Below, one piece after another: positions 51,161 through 59,631 of a stretch of DNA of 64,000 nt. Made by a program: the position numbers and the translations under genes. The notes beneath the pieces are model-generated. The model saw only the letters and a list, made by a program, of their open reading frames with translations. It did no database searches and was not told the DNA's origin. Source of the stretch: TMED88 sp964515335 (GTDB lineage: Bacteria > Myxococcota_A > UBA9160 > UBA4427); the NCBI GenBank assembly GCA_964515335.1, contig CAZETS010000013.1, forward strand, positions 19,769 through 83,768. The letters run 5' to 3'. The stretch's first letter is position 1. The number at the start of each line of letters is the position of its first letter.

Positions 51161-53047
51161 TCACTGGCCCTGGTCCGGGGCGTCGATGTAGAGCTGGTTC
51201 CACAGCTCGAGGGCGAGCAGGCAATTCAGCGGGTGGAAGAGCGCGCTTTCCCCGCCCTTGTATCGGTCGACGATCTGCTTCAGTGAAGTCGAATCGAGAT
51301 CGCCGCGGTCGAGGCAGCGGGGCGCCAGCAGCACGTCGTCGAAGACGTTCGTGGGTGTTCGCTTCGTGATGGCGTGCTCGGGCACGTCGGCCTCGAAGAA
51401 TCCGAGCCGGCGCAGGATCCCGTAGGGGCGCGAGACGAGAAGTCTCTCGAGTCGGCCGGCATCGAGCCGCACGCGTGTGTCGGAGATCGGGATCTGCAGC
51501 AGGGCCGGGTTGTGGCTCTGGATGATGTGCCGGTGGATGCGGTGGTCGAGGCGCAGCTCGAGCGGCGCGCGCAGCACGGCTCGGACGAAGTCTTCGGCGA
51601 TGAACGGGTACTCGATCTCGGAGAAGTTGCCGTGGATGCGATTGCTCAGCACGGCGTGCTTTCTGAAGAACTCCCTGAGGAAGAAGTAGGAGAGCTGCTG
51701 ATCGAGGGGAAGCGACGAGCTGACCTTCTGGAACTCTCGCTCGAACGATGCGCGCAGTACGTCGTGGTGGATCGACGCCAGCTTGCCGGTGAAGAGCTTG
51801 CTGCGATCCACCGGATCCCAGCTGTGATCGCTCATCTTGTCGAAGACGATGTTCTCGAACTCGGCAGGGCTTGCCGCCATGTCCCGCTCGACGCTCAGGG
51901 AGAACCCGTACGCGCGATCGAGCTTCGCGAACTCACCGCCGTGGCCCGTGAGCACGACGTTCAGGCCGAAGGTGTGGAACTGCTCGGCCATGTAGACCGT
52001 CATCGGGTGGTAGGACGATCCCCGCATGCCGTCGGTCAGCGCGACGGCGTCTCGGGTCAACCTGACGTAGTTGGCCGGCTGGAGGATCGTCGGGTCCATC
52101 TCGTCGTAGATGGATTCGCAGCTCGCGGCCCTCGCGATTCGCCGGGTGATCTTCTCGTCGACGCTCCCGCGCAGGCCCGAGGTGAAGGCGTTGATGCGCA
52201 GCTCGTCGGGCCGGATGACCGACATGATGGCCCGCGAGTCCATGCCGCCGGAGAGAGAGACGGTGTTCTGGCGGCTCTCGTCGCACACGCGCCGGACGGC
52301 TGTCGAGAACAGCTCTGCGATCTCGTCGAGGACGGTCGCCGGGGGTCGTGTGTCGACGTCGGCGCCGAACCACTGATCGAGGGAGGCGTCTTCGCGAACC
52401 TCGACCTCTCCACTCCGCAGGTCGTAGAAGAGGCTGGCCCCCGGAGCGAGCAGCGACACGTCTTCGATGAGTGTCTTGTCGCCGAGCACGTAGCGGTACT
52501 CGAGCAGGTCGGCCATCGCTTCGCGGTTCATGCGGCGTGGCAGCGCCGAGTCCTGCAGGATGGCGGAGACGGTGCTGCCGAAGAGCAGGCGCTTGCCTCG
52601 GATCGCGTAGTAGATGGGCTTCTGGCCGATCGTGTCGTTGCCGATCAGGACGCTCCGCCGCTTCGGGTCGACGACGACGGTCGAGAAGCTCCCGCGAAGC
52701 CCGGACTGCAGGCGGCCGTCGTTCTTCTCGTAGATCCGCAGCAGCAGCTCGGCGTCGCCGAGCTCGCCGCCCGCAGGATCGTTCGCCAGCTCGCGGCGCT
52801 CGTGCGCTTCGAGATGCAGGCGGCCCGACACGAAGGCGAAGGCTTCACTGCCCGCAGTGCGGGCCGGCTGCCGAAACGCCGAGGCGAAGCCGAGATGGAC
52901 CCGGCCGACGGCCCACTGGCCGTTCGGATCGCTGCAGCGTTCGACCCCGTGCCAGTCCTGGGATCGGAGGGCCGCGAGCATCCGCTCGAGCAGGGCGTCT
53001 CCGTCACCTACGCCCGTTACGTCGACGACTCCAGCGAGACCCGGCAA
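51161..53047 (-). CDS. Asparagine-synthase-like protein with dead glutaminase site
   Basis: The 628-residue protein has the AsnB layout: an Ntn-type N-terminal domain and a synthetase domain with the PP-loop SLSGGMDSRAI (about 265). The N-terminus reads MPGLAGV where AsnB has MCGIAG, so the Cys2 nucleophile is replaced by proline; the VNGEIYN segment reads VSGRLHL. It therefore cannot release ammonia from glutamine. DTIGQKPIYY keeps the fold. Such proteins act with free ammonia or with another amine, as in lasso-peptide cyclases and beta-lactam synthetases. In this glycan operon amidation of a uronic acid is one idea. Start is TTG with GGAGGA six bases upstream. Confidence 0.85.
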   Translation of the reverse strand: MPGLAGVVDVTGVGDGDALLERMLAALRSQDWHGVERCSDPNGQWAVGRVHLGFASAFRQPARTAGSEAFAFVSGRLHLEAHERRELANDPAGGELGDAELLLRIYEKNDGRLQSGLRGSFSTVVVDPKRRSVLIGNDTIGQKPIYYAIRGKRLLFGSTVSAILQDSALPRRMNREAMADLLEYRYVLGDKTLIEDVSLLAPGASLFYDLRSGEVEVREDASLDQWFGADVDTRPPATVLDEIAELFSTAVRRVCDESRQNTVSLSGGMDSRAIMSVIRPDELRINAFTSGLRGSVDEKITRRIARAASCESIYDEMDPTILQPANYVRLTRDAVALTDGMRGSSYHPMTVYMAEQFHTFGLNVVLTGHGGEFAKLDRAYGFSLSVERDMAASPAEFENIVFDKMSDHSWDPVDRSKLFTGKLASIHHDVLRASFEREFQKVSSSLPLDQQLSYFFLREFFRKHAVLSNRIHGNFSEIEYPFIAEDFVRAVLRAPLELRLDHRIHRHIIQSHNPALLQIPISDTRVRLDAGRLERLLVSRPYGILRRLGFFEADVPEHAITKRTPTNVFDDVLLAPRCLDRGDLDSTSLKQIVDRYKGGESALFHPLNCLLALELWNQLYIDAPDQGQ

Positions 53048-53053
53048 CTCGAT

Positions 53054-53059
53054 TCCTCC
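53054..53059 (-). promoter_or_regulatory. Shine-Dalgarno fixing the TTG start of the AsnB-like gene
   Basis: On the minus strand GGAGGA is followed by six bases and TTG at 53047. It supports TTG as the start and so confirms that residue 2 is proline, not cysteine. Confidence 0.7.
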
Positions 53060-53064
53060 GGCGT

Positions 53065-53091
53065 ATTCGGCCCATTGGGCCCATTCGGCCC
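53065..53091. repeat. Three tandem 9-bp units
   Basis: ATTCGGCCC, ATTGGGCCC, ATTCGGCCC run end to end, just upstream of the AsnB-like gene's ribosome-binding site on the minus strand. They are part of a 154-base gap in an otherwise tight operon. Confidence 0.6.
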
Positions 53092-53201
53092 GGCGCGAGG
53101 AGCGCGGGGGGACGCCGGTGCTCGGGTGGCGCTCAATGTGGCACTTTGTTCATGGATTGGCAACGACAGCGCGGGTCTCTGCTCGTCGCCGATTGGCGTC
53201 T

Positions 53202-54500
53202 TCAAGCGCGAGGCGGGTGTTCGGGTGAACGCGCCGCGGCCTGGAAGATCCCGACCAGCTCGTCCGCGTAGCGGTCCACCGAGAGGTGCTCGATGTTCGT
53301 CCTGGCGTTGCGACCCATGTCGCCGATCTCGGAGCGGTGCTCGGCGAACCACCGGAGGATCTCGACGAGGCGATCGACGTCGTTGAAGCGGTAGGTGAAG
53401 CCGTCCTCTCCCTCGGTGATCAGAGAGGCGAATCCGCAGTTGGTCGAGGAGACGACCGGCATGCCGGCGGCCATGGATTCGGCGATCGTCCCCGGCCCGT
53501 TGTCCGAGATGGAAGGCGAGACGAAGACGTCCGCCCGGGCCAGGTATGGAAGCAGATCGGGCACGTATCCCGACATTTCGAGGTCCGGCAGCTTCGAGTA
53601 TCTCTGGCGAATCAGACTGTCGAGGTTCTCGTCCCGCTGGCCGACCAGCAGCAGGCGGCTGCCCCTGCTCTCGGGCTCCTGCTTGAATCTCTCCCAGGCC
53701 TCCAGCAGGTAGGGGATGCCTTTGATGAGGTTCATGTGGGAGACGTGGAGAAAGGTCGGGCCCTCGCTCTCCCCGGCCGCCTCTGTGTCGGCGGCCGGCG
53801 CTTTGGCGAAGCCTGCCGGGTCGACGCCGAAGAAGTGCTCGAGGGGAACCACCTTGTCGGGCCCGAGGAACTCCAGATAGCTGTCGTACGCGTACTTTCC
53901 GATGTCCGGGTGCATGGTGACGAGCTTGTCGGCGGCGGCGATGGTTCGCGCGAGACGGACGGCCCGAGTCGCGTCGGAGTAGGCCCCGCGGCTGGGCAGG
54001 CCGAGTCGCAGCTCCTCGTTTCGAACCAGGGCGTAGTTGGCGAGCGGGTGGGGGATGGAGGCCTGCACCCAGACCTGCATGCCTGCCCGCTGCGCTCTCT
54101 GGATCGAGTTGAGGAAGAGCGGCCTGGAATAGAAGAGCAGCTCTCCCGCCCGCATGTCGGCCTTGCGGCAGACGAAGAGGTCGAAGAGCAGCTCCTCCGC
54201 GAGCCGGGCGTTGAAGAAGGGAAGCAGGCGCGACGCCCAGGCGATGATGCGGTGCAGGACCTTGAACGAGAAGCTCTCGTCCAGCGTGTGGGTGAGGTGC
54301 GAGGGGATGTCGACTCCGGCTTCCTTCTGGAGGCAGACCATGGCGCGGAGCAGGCCCGCCTCGTGGAGCCGCCGGGCCAGGCGGTATCCCATGAAGCCGA
54401 AGCCGCGGGTGTGGTCGGTCGAGAGCCGCTCGAAGAGGACGAGGACGACCCCCGGTGCCCGGCCCGACGGGCCGCCCGGCTCGCTCGGACGTTCAGTCAA
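53202..54500 (-). CDS. Glycosyltransferase family 4-like protein
   Basis: The 432-residue GT-B enzyme has an N-terminal acceptor domain and a C-terminal nucleotide-sugar domain: FLHVSHMNLIKGIPYLLEAW, RLLLVGQRD, LPYLARADVFVSPSISD and GPGTIAESMAAGMPVVSSTNCGF, with the acidic EX7-type motif in the last. It should transfer a sugar retaining its anomeric configuration to the growing unit at the inner membrane. The start is TTG at 54500, the second codon after the aminotransferase stop (TGA) in the same frame, so translation is probably by reinitiation. Confidence 0.87.
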   Translation of the reverse strand: MTERPSEPGGPSGRAPGVVLVLFERLSTDHTRGFGFMGYRLARRLHEAGLLRAMVCLQKEAGVDIPSHLTHTLDESFSFKVLHRIIAWASRLLPFFNARLAEELLFDLFVCRKADMRAGELLFYSRPLFLNSIQRAQRAGMQVWVQASIPHPLANYALVRNEELRLGLPSRGAYSDATRAVRLARTIAAADKLVTMHPDIGKYAYDSYLEFLGPDKVVPLEHFFGVDPAGFAKAPAADTEAAGESEGPTFLHVSHMNLIKGIPYLLEAWERFKQEPESRGSRLLLVGQRDENLDSLIRQRYSKLPDLEMSGYVPDLLPYLARADVFVSPSISDNGPGTIAESMAAGMPVVSSTNCGFASLITEGEDGFTYRFNDVDRLVEILRWFAEHRSEIGDMGRNARTNIEHLSVDRYADELVGIFQAAARSPEHPPRA

Positions 54501-54503
54501 CGC

Positions 54504-55682
54504 TCAGCTCTCCCGGCGCGCCGCTAGCCCGCCGCTCTCGGCCGCGCTCGTGACCTCGTCGATGACTCGGGATTGCTGGTCGTCGGTCAGCCCGACGCTG
54601 GAGGGCAGGTTCAGGCCGCGCTCCCACAGCCACATCGAGTTGGACAGGTCGGTGGCGTCGCAGCCGGTGTACATCGGCATGGTGTGGATCGGCTTCCAGA
54701 AGGGCCGGGCGTCGATGCGGGCGCCGTTCAATCGGTTCATCAGCTCGCGCGAGTGGAGCCCGAAGTCGGCTTCTTCGATCAGGATGCTGTAGAGCCAGAA
54801 GCAGTTCCGGCAGCTCTCCAGTTCGGGATTGGGCGTCAGCCCCGGGAGCGAGCCGATCTCCTCCGCGTACCGCCTCGCGATCTCGCGCTTCCGGTCGATG
54901 AACTCCTCGAGGTGACGGAGCTGGGCCACTCCGACCGCGGCGAGGATGTTGGTGAGGCGATAGTTGTAGCCGATCTCGTGGTGGTCGTAGTTCTTGGGGT
55001 CGTCCTTGGCCTGGGTCGAGTAGTAGAGCGCTTTTTCGGCGAAGTCGGCGCGCTCGGTCGCCAGCATCCCGCCGCCGCCCGTCGTGATCATCTTGTTGCC
55101 GTTGAACGAGAAGCAGCCGATGTCGCCGAACGTGCCCGTGAGCCGGCCGTTGTAGCGGGTGCCCAGCGCTTCGGTCGCGTCCTCGATGATCGCAATGTCG
55201 TAGCGCCGGCAGGCCTCGACGATGGGGTCGATCTCGGCGGCGTGACCGTAGAGATGGACGACGATGATCGCCTTGGGCAGGGCGTTGCGGGCGGCGAGCT
55301 CTTCGATCTTCGCCACGGCCTTCTCGGGATCCATGTTGAAAGTTCGTCGCTCGCTGTCGACGAAGATCGGTCTGGCGCCGCAGTAGGCGATGGGATTGAC
55401 CGAGGCGATGAAGGTCAGGCTGCTCACCATCACGCTGTCCCCCGGCTTCACACCGGCGACGAGCAGCGCGAGGTGCAGGGCCGCGGTGCCGGAGGAGAGT
55501 GCGACCGCGTGCCCGACGCCCAGGTAGCTGGCGAACTCACTGGCGAAGGCGTCGATCTGGGGGCCCGCCGAGGAGACCCAGTTGGTCTCGAAGCACTGCT
55601 GCACCTCGCGGGCTTCGTCGCCGGTCATGTGGGGAATGGAGAGCGGAATGAATTCGACTTCCCCAGCCTGCTCGTTCGACAC
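54504..55682 (-). CDS. DegT-family sugar aminotransferase (LegC/PglE-like)
   Basis: The 392-residue PLP enzyme has IPLSIPHMTGDEAREVQQCFETNWVSS at the start, ALSSGTAALHLALL, IIEDATEALGTRYNG and FNGNKMITTGGGG with the PLP Lys197. The start motif is characteristic of LegC/PglE/PseC-type enzymes that make 4-amino sugars. It is the first gene of the minus-strand operon and starts with GTG. With the NeuD-like acyltransferase at the operon's end it would give an N-acylated amino sugar. Confidence 0.92.
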   Translation of the reverse strand: MSNEQAGEVEFIPLSIPHMTGDEAREVQQCFETNWVSSAGPQIDAFASEFASYLGVGHAVALSSGTAALHLALLVAGVKPGDSVMVSSLTFIASVNPIAYCGARPIFVDSERRTFNMDPEKAVAKIEELAARNALPKAIIVVHLYGHAAEIDPIVEACRRYDIAIIEDATEALGTRYNGRLTGTFGDIGCFSFNGNKMITTGGGGMLATERADFAEKALYYSTQAKDDPKNYDHHEIGYNYRLTNILAAVGVAQLRHLEEFIDRKREIARRYAEEIGSLPGLTPNPELESCRNCFWLYSILIEEADFGLHSRELMNRLNGARIDARPFWKPIHTMPMYTGCDATDLSNSMWLWERGLNLPSSVGLTDDQQSRVIDEVTSAAESGGLAARRES

Positions 55683-55894
55683 CCGACCCCCCCGTCTTCC
55701 AGTCGTCCGGGCGGGAGGATACGCGAGGTTCGGGCCCTCGGGTCGGACGTCCCGGGCAGAAGATCCCGGGGGAGCGCCGGGGCCGCCCGCTGCCGGGTGT
55801 ATCGATCTCGCGTCTTCGGCCCGCTAAGTTCGCCCGCTGTGCCGACGGGAGCTCGCCCTCCACCCCGATTCGCGCCATTGCGGGGAGCCCAGCG

Positions 55895-56719
55895 TTGAAG
55901 TTTCTGATCCGCGACGACGACACCTGTGCGGCCACGCAGCCGCAGGAGCTGGAGGCCTGCTACGGGGAGATCTGGGACGAGATTCCGATCTGTCTCTCGG
56001 TCACGCCCTTTCGAGTCGCCGAGTCGCCGAGCGACTTCCCGAACGCCCCGCCCGAGCTCTCGGCCAGCGGTGAGCCGATGCCGCTCGAGCGCAACCCCGA
56101 GCTGGTCGAGTTCCTGAAGGACGGCACCGCGCGGGGCCGCCTCCACGTCGCACTGCATGGATACCACCACGTCGCGCCCGGAGGCCGGCCCGAGTACGTG
56201 GCGGGCGAGGACCTCGAGCGCAAGACGAAGCACGGAAAGCAGTACACGGAGTCGCTGCTCGGCTGCCGTATCAGCACTTTCGTGCCGCCGAACAACACCC
56301 TCTCCAGGCAGGGCTACGCGGCGGTCGTCGCGGCGGGCCTCAACGTGGTGAACAACCAGAACTACCCCCGCATGCGGCTCGGCAGCCTGAGCGCGGAGGC
56401 GCTGGTCGACGCGGCCCTGGCGGCCCGCTACAGCGTGAGCAATCGCCTCGGGCGCCGCGAGCAGTACGCCACCCGCTCCTACTGGCGCTACAAGCAGGCC
56501 CCCTATTTCACCGCCGGCCCCGCCGTGGCGCTGTCGGAGCTGCAGGCGGGCCTGCGGGGCTGCCCGACTGGCGGGGTCTTCGTCCTGGCGACCCACTACC
56601 ATGCCTTCGAGCGGGCCATGCAGAGTGGCGAGAGCGTGGGCGAGGCGGTGCGCGCCATCGTCGACGAGGCGCGGCGCATCCCCGGCGTGGAGTTCGTCGA
56701 CTACGACCGGCTCTGGTGA
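55895..56719 (+). CDS. Polysaccharide-deacetylase-like protein
   Basis: The 274-residue protein has the divergent NodB-like layout: RDDD at residues 6-9 for the metal and catalytic base, ALHGYHHV (His88, His91, His92) for the metal and FVPPNNTLSRQG as the third conserved segment. It has no signal peptide, so it would act in the cytoplasm on a precursor, such as a lipid-linked sugar. The start is TTG at 55895 with GGGGA upstream. The gene diverges from the aminotransferase operon across about 210 bases. A deacylase of N-acetyl or formyl groups is the best guess. Confidence 0.8.
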   Translation: MKFLIRDDDTCAATQPQELEACYGEIWDEIPICLSVTPFRVAESPSDFPNAPPELSASGEPMPLERNPELVEFLKDGTARGRLHVALHGYHHVAPGGRPEYVAGEDLERKTKHGKQYTESLLGCRISTFVPPNNTLSRQGYAAVVAAGLNVVNNQNYPRMRLGSLSAEALVDAALAARYSVSNRLGRREQYATRSYWRYKQAPYFTAGPAVALSELQAGLRGCPTGGVFVLATHYHAFERAMQSGESVGEAVRAIVDEARRIPGVEFVDYDRLW

Positions 56720-56815
56720 GACCCCGCGCCGCGCACTCCCCGGGGTGCCGTCGCCTCTCCGCGGACCGCGCGACCTCTTCCCGGCCTCGAATTTCCCTCC
56801 CTCCCCACACGCAGA

Positions 56816-56852
56816 CCCCCTGGGGGGGGGAGGGGGGGAGGGGAGAGGGGGG
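56816..56852. repeat. Poly-C/poly-G tract, G-quadruplex candidate
   Basis: Five C are followed by T and then runs of 9, 7, 4 and 6 G separated by one to three bases. The C-run can pair with the first G-run, and upstream CCCTCCCTCCCC could pair with the rest. The four G-runs satisfy the usual quadruplex pattern on the plus strand. Confidence 0.7.
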
Positions 56853-56993
56853 AGCGCGCCGTCTGCCGGGGTCCGGCGAGGCGGGCAACGACAGGGGGTA
56901 AGGTCAAGATAACTTTGGCCGATCTGATTAAGATACGGCGGTCTGCGCGAGGGTTGCGGGGCACGGACTCCGCTCTTTGGCCCTTGCCGGGCG

Positions 56994-57018
56994 CCGCGGG
57001 TCGGTTCGACCCCTGCGG
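56994..57018 (+). other. Hairpin in leader of the nucleotide-sugar dehydrogenase gene
   Basis: CCGC and GGGTC pair with GACCC and GCGG round GGTTC, a 9-bp stem with a two-base bulge, 23 bases before the TTG start. It could limit initiation. Confidence 0.35.
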
Positions 57019-57041
57019 CCGCTGTTCGGGAGAACGAGCAC

Positions 57042-58493
57042 TTGGCATTCGAGACCTTCGAGGGGCTGGCGCGCAGCCTGGGGCGCGAGCAGCACGTCCC
57101 CGAGCGCCCGGTGGTCTGCGTCCAGGGCCTCGGATTCGTGGGAGTGGCCATGGCGATCGCCGTGGCCGACGCCCGCGACGCCGACGGCAAGCCCTGCTTC
57201 AACGTGATCGGCGTCGAGCTTCCGACCCCCGAGGGCGAGGCCAAGGTGGAGGCCATCAACGCGGCCCGGATGCCGATCGCCAACTCCGATCTGCGCCTCC
57301 ATCAGGCCCTGAAGCGAGCCGCCGCCGAGGGCAACCTGATCGCCACCTGCGACCCCGCCGCCTACGAGCTGGCGTCGGTGACCACCGTCGACATCCACCT
57401 CAACGTGGACAGCAGCGGCCCGCGACCGACGGTGGACTTCAGCGGATTCGAGCAGGCGATGCGCACGCTCGGCGAGCGGATGCAGCCCGGCGCCCTGGTC
57501 GTCGTCGAGACCACCACACCGCCGGGCACTTGTGCTCACGTTGCGGCCCCGGAGCTGGCCGCGGCCCTCGAGGCACGCGGTCTGCCCGGTGACTCGATTC
57601 TGCTGGCCCACGCCTACGAGCGCGTGATGCCCGGCCGGGAGTACCTCGATTCGATCATCAACTTCTGGCGGGTCTACGCCGGCCACACCCCCGCGGCCGC
57701 CCAGGCCTGCCGGGACTTCCTCTCGCAGGTCATCAACGTCGAGGAGTTCCCCCTGACGGAGCTCATGTCGACCACGGCGTCCGAGACCAGCAAGGTGCTC
57801 GAGAACAGCTACCGCGCCACGACCATCGCCTTCATGGAGGAGTGGGGACGATTCGCCGAGGCGGTGGGAATCGACATCTTCGAGATCGTCGATGCGATCC
57901 GGGTTCGACCCACCCACAACAACATCCGCCAGCCGGGCTTCGGGGTGGGAGGCTACTGCCTCACCAAGGATCCCCACCTGGCGGACGTCGGCGCACGGGA
58001 GCTCTTCGGAGAGCAAGGGCTCGACTTCACGTTCTCCCAGCAGGCGGTGCGGATCAATCAGGCGATGCCGCTCGTATCGCTCGACCAGCTCGAGCAGCTC
58101 CTGGGAGGCGGGCTCGAGGGCAAGCGCATCCTGCTGCTGGGCGTGAGCTACCGGCAGGACGTGGGAGACACGCGCTTCGGCCCATCCGAGATCTTCGTTC
58201 GCGAAGCCGAGACGCGGGGTGCGCGGGTGAGCTGTCACGATCCCCTGGTTCGCGAGTGGCAGGAAATGGGCCGCGAGCTGCCCGAGGAGATCCCCGACGC
58301 CGAGGGCTTCGACGCGGTGGTCTTCGCCGTGCCCCACGAAGCCTATGCGAAGCTCGACCTGACTCTCTGGCTCGCGCACGCGACTCCGCTGGTGTTCGAT
58401 GCCAATGCCGTACTCTCGCGGAACCAGCGCAACGAGCTGAGAAGCCTCGGGTGCCGGGTCGCCAGCATCGGGCGCGGAAGGGACTGCGAGTGA
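57042..58493 (+). CDS. Nucleotide-sugar (UDP-glucose/GDP-mannose family) dehydrogenase
   Basis: The 483-residue enzyme has the NAD motif VVCVQGLGFVGVAMA, the central helical dimer domain and the catalytic cysteine in GGYCLTKDP (Cys306). It oxidises the C6 hydroxyl of a nucleotide hexose to a uronic acid in two steps, using NAD. The N-terminus has about 22 residues before the first strand, longer than most members. GERMQPGALVVVETTTPPGT and NIRQPGFGVGG are typical of the branch using N-acetylhexosamine substrates, though substrate cannot be told from sequence. TTG start at 57042 with GGGAGAA. First of a three-gene run. Confidence 0.88.
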   Translation: MAFETFEGLARSLGREQHVPERPVVCVQGLGFVGVAMAIAVADARDADGKPCFNVIGVELPTPEGEAKVEAINAARMPIANSDLRLHQALKRAAAEGNLIATCDPAAYELASVTTVDIHLNVDSSGPRPTVDFSGFEQAMRTLGERMQPGALVVVETTTPPGTCAHVAAPELAAALEARGLPGDSILLAHAYERVMPGREYLDSIINFWRVYAGHTPAAAQACRDFLSQVINVEEFPLTELMSTTASETSKVLENSYRATTIAFMEEWGRFAEAVGIDIFEIVDAIRVRPTHNNIRQPGFGVGGYCLTKDPHLADVGARELFGEQGLDFTFSQQAVRINQAMPLVSLDQLEQLLGGGLEGKRILLLGVSYRQDVGDTRFGPSEIFVREAETRGARVSCHDPLVREWQEMGRELPEEIPDAEGFDAVVFAVPHEAYAKLDLTLWLAHATPLVFDANAVLSRNQRNELRSLGCRVASIGRGRDCE

Positions 58494-58521
58494 TGGAGCA
58501 GAACGACGGGGTGTGGTGGCG

Positions 58522-59511
58522 ATGAAGGCGTTGATTACGGGTGGAGCCGGGTTCGCCGGCCTGCACCTCGCCCGGGAGCTGGTCGCGCAGGGCTACGAAG
58601 TCGTGCTGGCCGACAACTTCTCCCGTGGTGTACGCGACGCGGAGCTGGACGCCCTGGCGGCGGATCCCGGCGTGAGCCTGCAAACCGCCGACCTGCTCGA
58701 TCCGCAGTGCATCCGGGGGCTGCCGGACGACTGCGATCAGGTCTACCACTTTGCCGCCATCATCGGGGTGCAGCACGTCCTCGCCCGGCCGTTCGATGTC
58801 CTGGCCGACAACACGAAGATGCTGCTCAATGCCCTCGACCTCGCGCGCGGGCAGCGCAATCTCCAGCGCTTCGTCTTCGCGTCGACCAGCGAGGTGTACG
58901 CGGGCACTCTTCTCCACTACGAGCTGCCCACCCCGACACCCGAGACCACCCCGCTGGCCCTCAGCCCGCTCGAGGACAAGCGCACCTCGTACATGCTGTC
59001 GAAGATCTACGGGGAGGCGCTCTGCCGTCACGCCGAGCTGCCCATCACCCTGATCCGGCCACACAATCTCTATGGGCCGCGAATGGGCCTCTCCCACGTG
59101 ATTCCGCAGCTTCTCGAGCGCGCCTACCGGGCGAAGGACGGCGACGACTTCGAGGTCTACTCCGTCGACCACACCCGCACCTTCGCCTACATCGATGACG
59201 CAGTGCAGCTCGTCCGGAGGGCTGCGGAGAGCCCGGCCTGCGAGGGCGAGGTGATCAACGTGGGCAACCAGGAGCCGGAGGTGAAGATCGGCGAGCTGGC
59301 GGAGGTCGTTCTTCGAGTCGTGGGCCGCGAGCTGCAGATCGTCCCGCAGCCGGCCACGCCGGGATCTCCCCGCAGACGCTGCCCGGACATGAGCCGGGCC
59401 ATCGAGCTCACGGGATACCGGCCCCGCGTCGGACTGGAAGAGGGAGTCGAGCGAACGTTTCGCTGGTACGAGGAGAACGTCTTCAGCGGTGCGGGGGTGA
59501 GCGCGCAGTGA
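58522..59511 (+). CDS. NAD-dependent sugar epimerase/dehydratase
   Basis: The 329-residue extended SDR has GGAGFAG at residues 7-13 for NAD, FASTSEVY with the serine or threonine of the catalytic triad, and SYMLSK for YxxxK. It acts on a nucleotide sugar, as an epimerase, 4,6-dehydratase or uronate decarboxylase; the upstream dehydrogenase makes a UDP-uronate-decarboxylase role attractive. ATG at 58522 is chosen because the family begins MKALITGG; GTG codons at 58513 and 58516 are alternatives. It is 28 bases after the dehydrogenase stop. Confidence 0.9.
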   Translation: MKALITGGAGFAGLHLARELVAQGYEVVLADNFSRGVRDAELDALAADPGVSLQTADLLDPQCIRGLPDDCDQVYHFAAIIGVQHVLARPFDVLADNTKMLLNALDLARGQRNLQRFVFASTSEVYAGTLLHYELPTPTPETTPLALSPLEDKRTSYMLSKIYGEALCRHAELPITLIRPHNLYGPRMGLSHVIPQLLERAYRAKDGDDFEVYSVDHTRTFAYIDDAVQLVRRAAESPACEGEVINVGNQEPEVKIGELAEVVLRVVGRELQIVPQPATPGSPRRRCPDMSRAIELTGYRPRVGLEEGVERTFRWYEENVFSGAGVSAQ

Positions 59512-59631
59512 TTCGACGCGCAGGCATCGGGTCCGGGTCGTCCCGGTCGCTGGGTCGCCGCGCCGGTGAAGGCTCGTGGCCCGAGTCCAAGCGGTCATGG
59601 GGCTCGAGGCTCGAGGAAGGAAAGTGAGAGC

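Larger units (their letters stand above)
56720..57041. other. Intergenic region with low-complexity tract, 322 bases
   Basis: It separates the deacetylase-like gene from the dehydrogenase gene. It contains a G-rich tract and a hairpin (separate entries) and a short AT-richer patch around 56902-56936 (AAGATAACTTTGG to TTAAGATA) that could hold the promoter for the downstream run of sugar genes. No gene is seen. Confidence 0.45.

Noticed and set aside
50448..53047. Lasso-peptide cluster, because of the AsnB-like protein
   Set aside because: No precursor peptide, leader protease or PqqD-like protein is adjacent; the neighbours are all sugar enzymes.
53110..53170. TGGCAC at 53142 as a sigma-54 site
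   Set aside because: No GC occurs ten bases after the GG, and it points away from the minus-strand operon.
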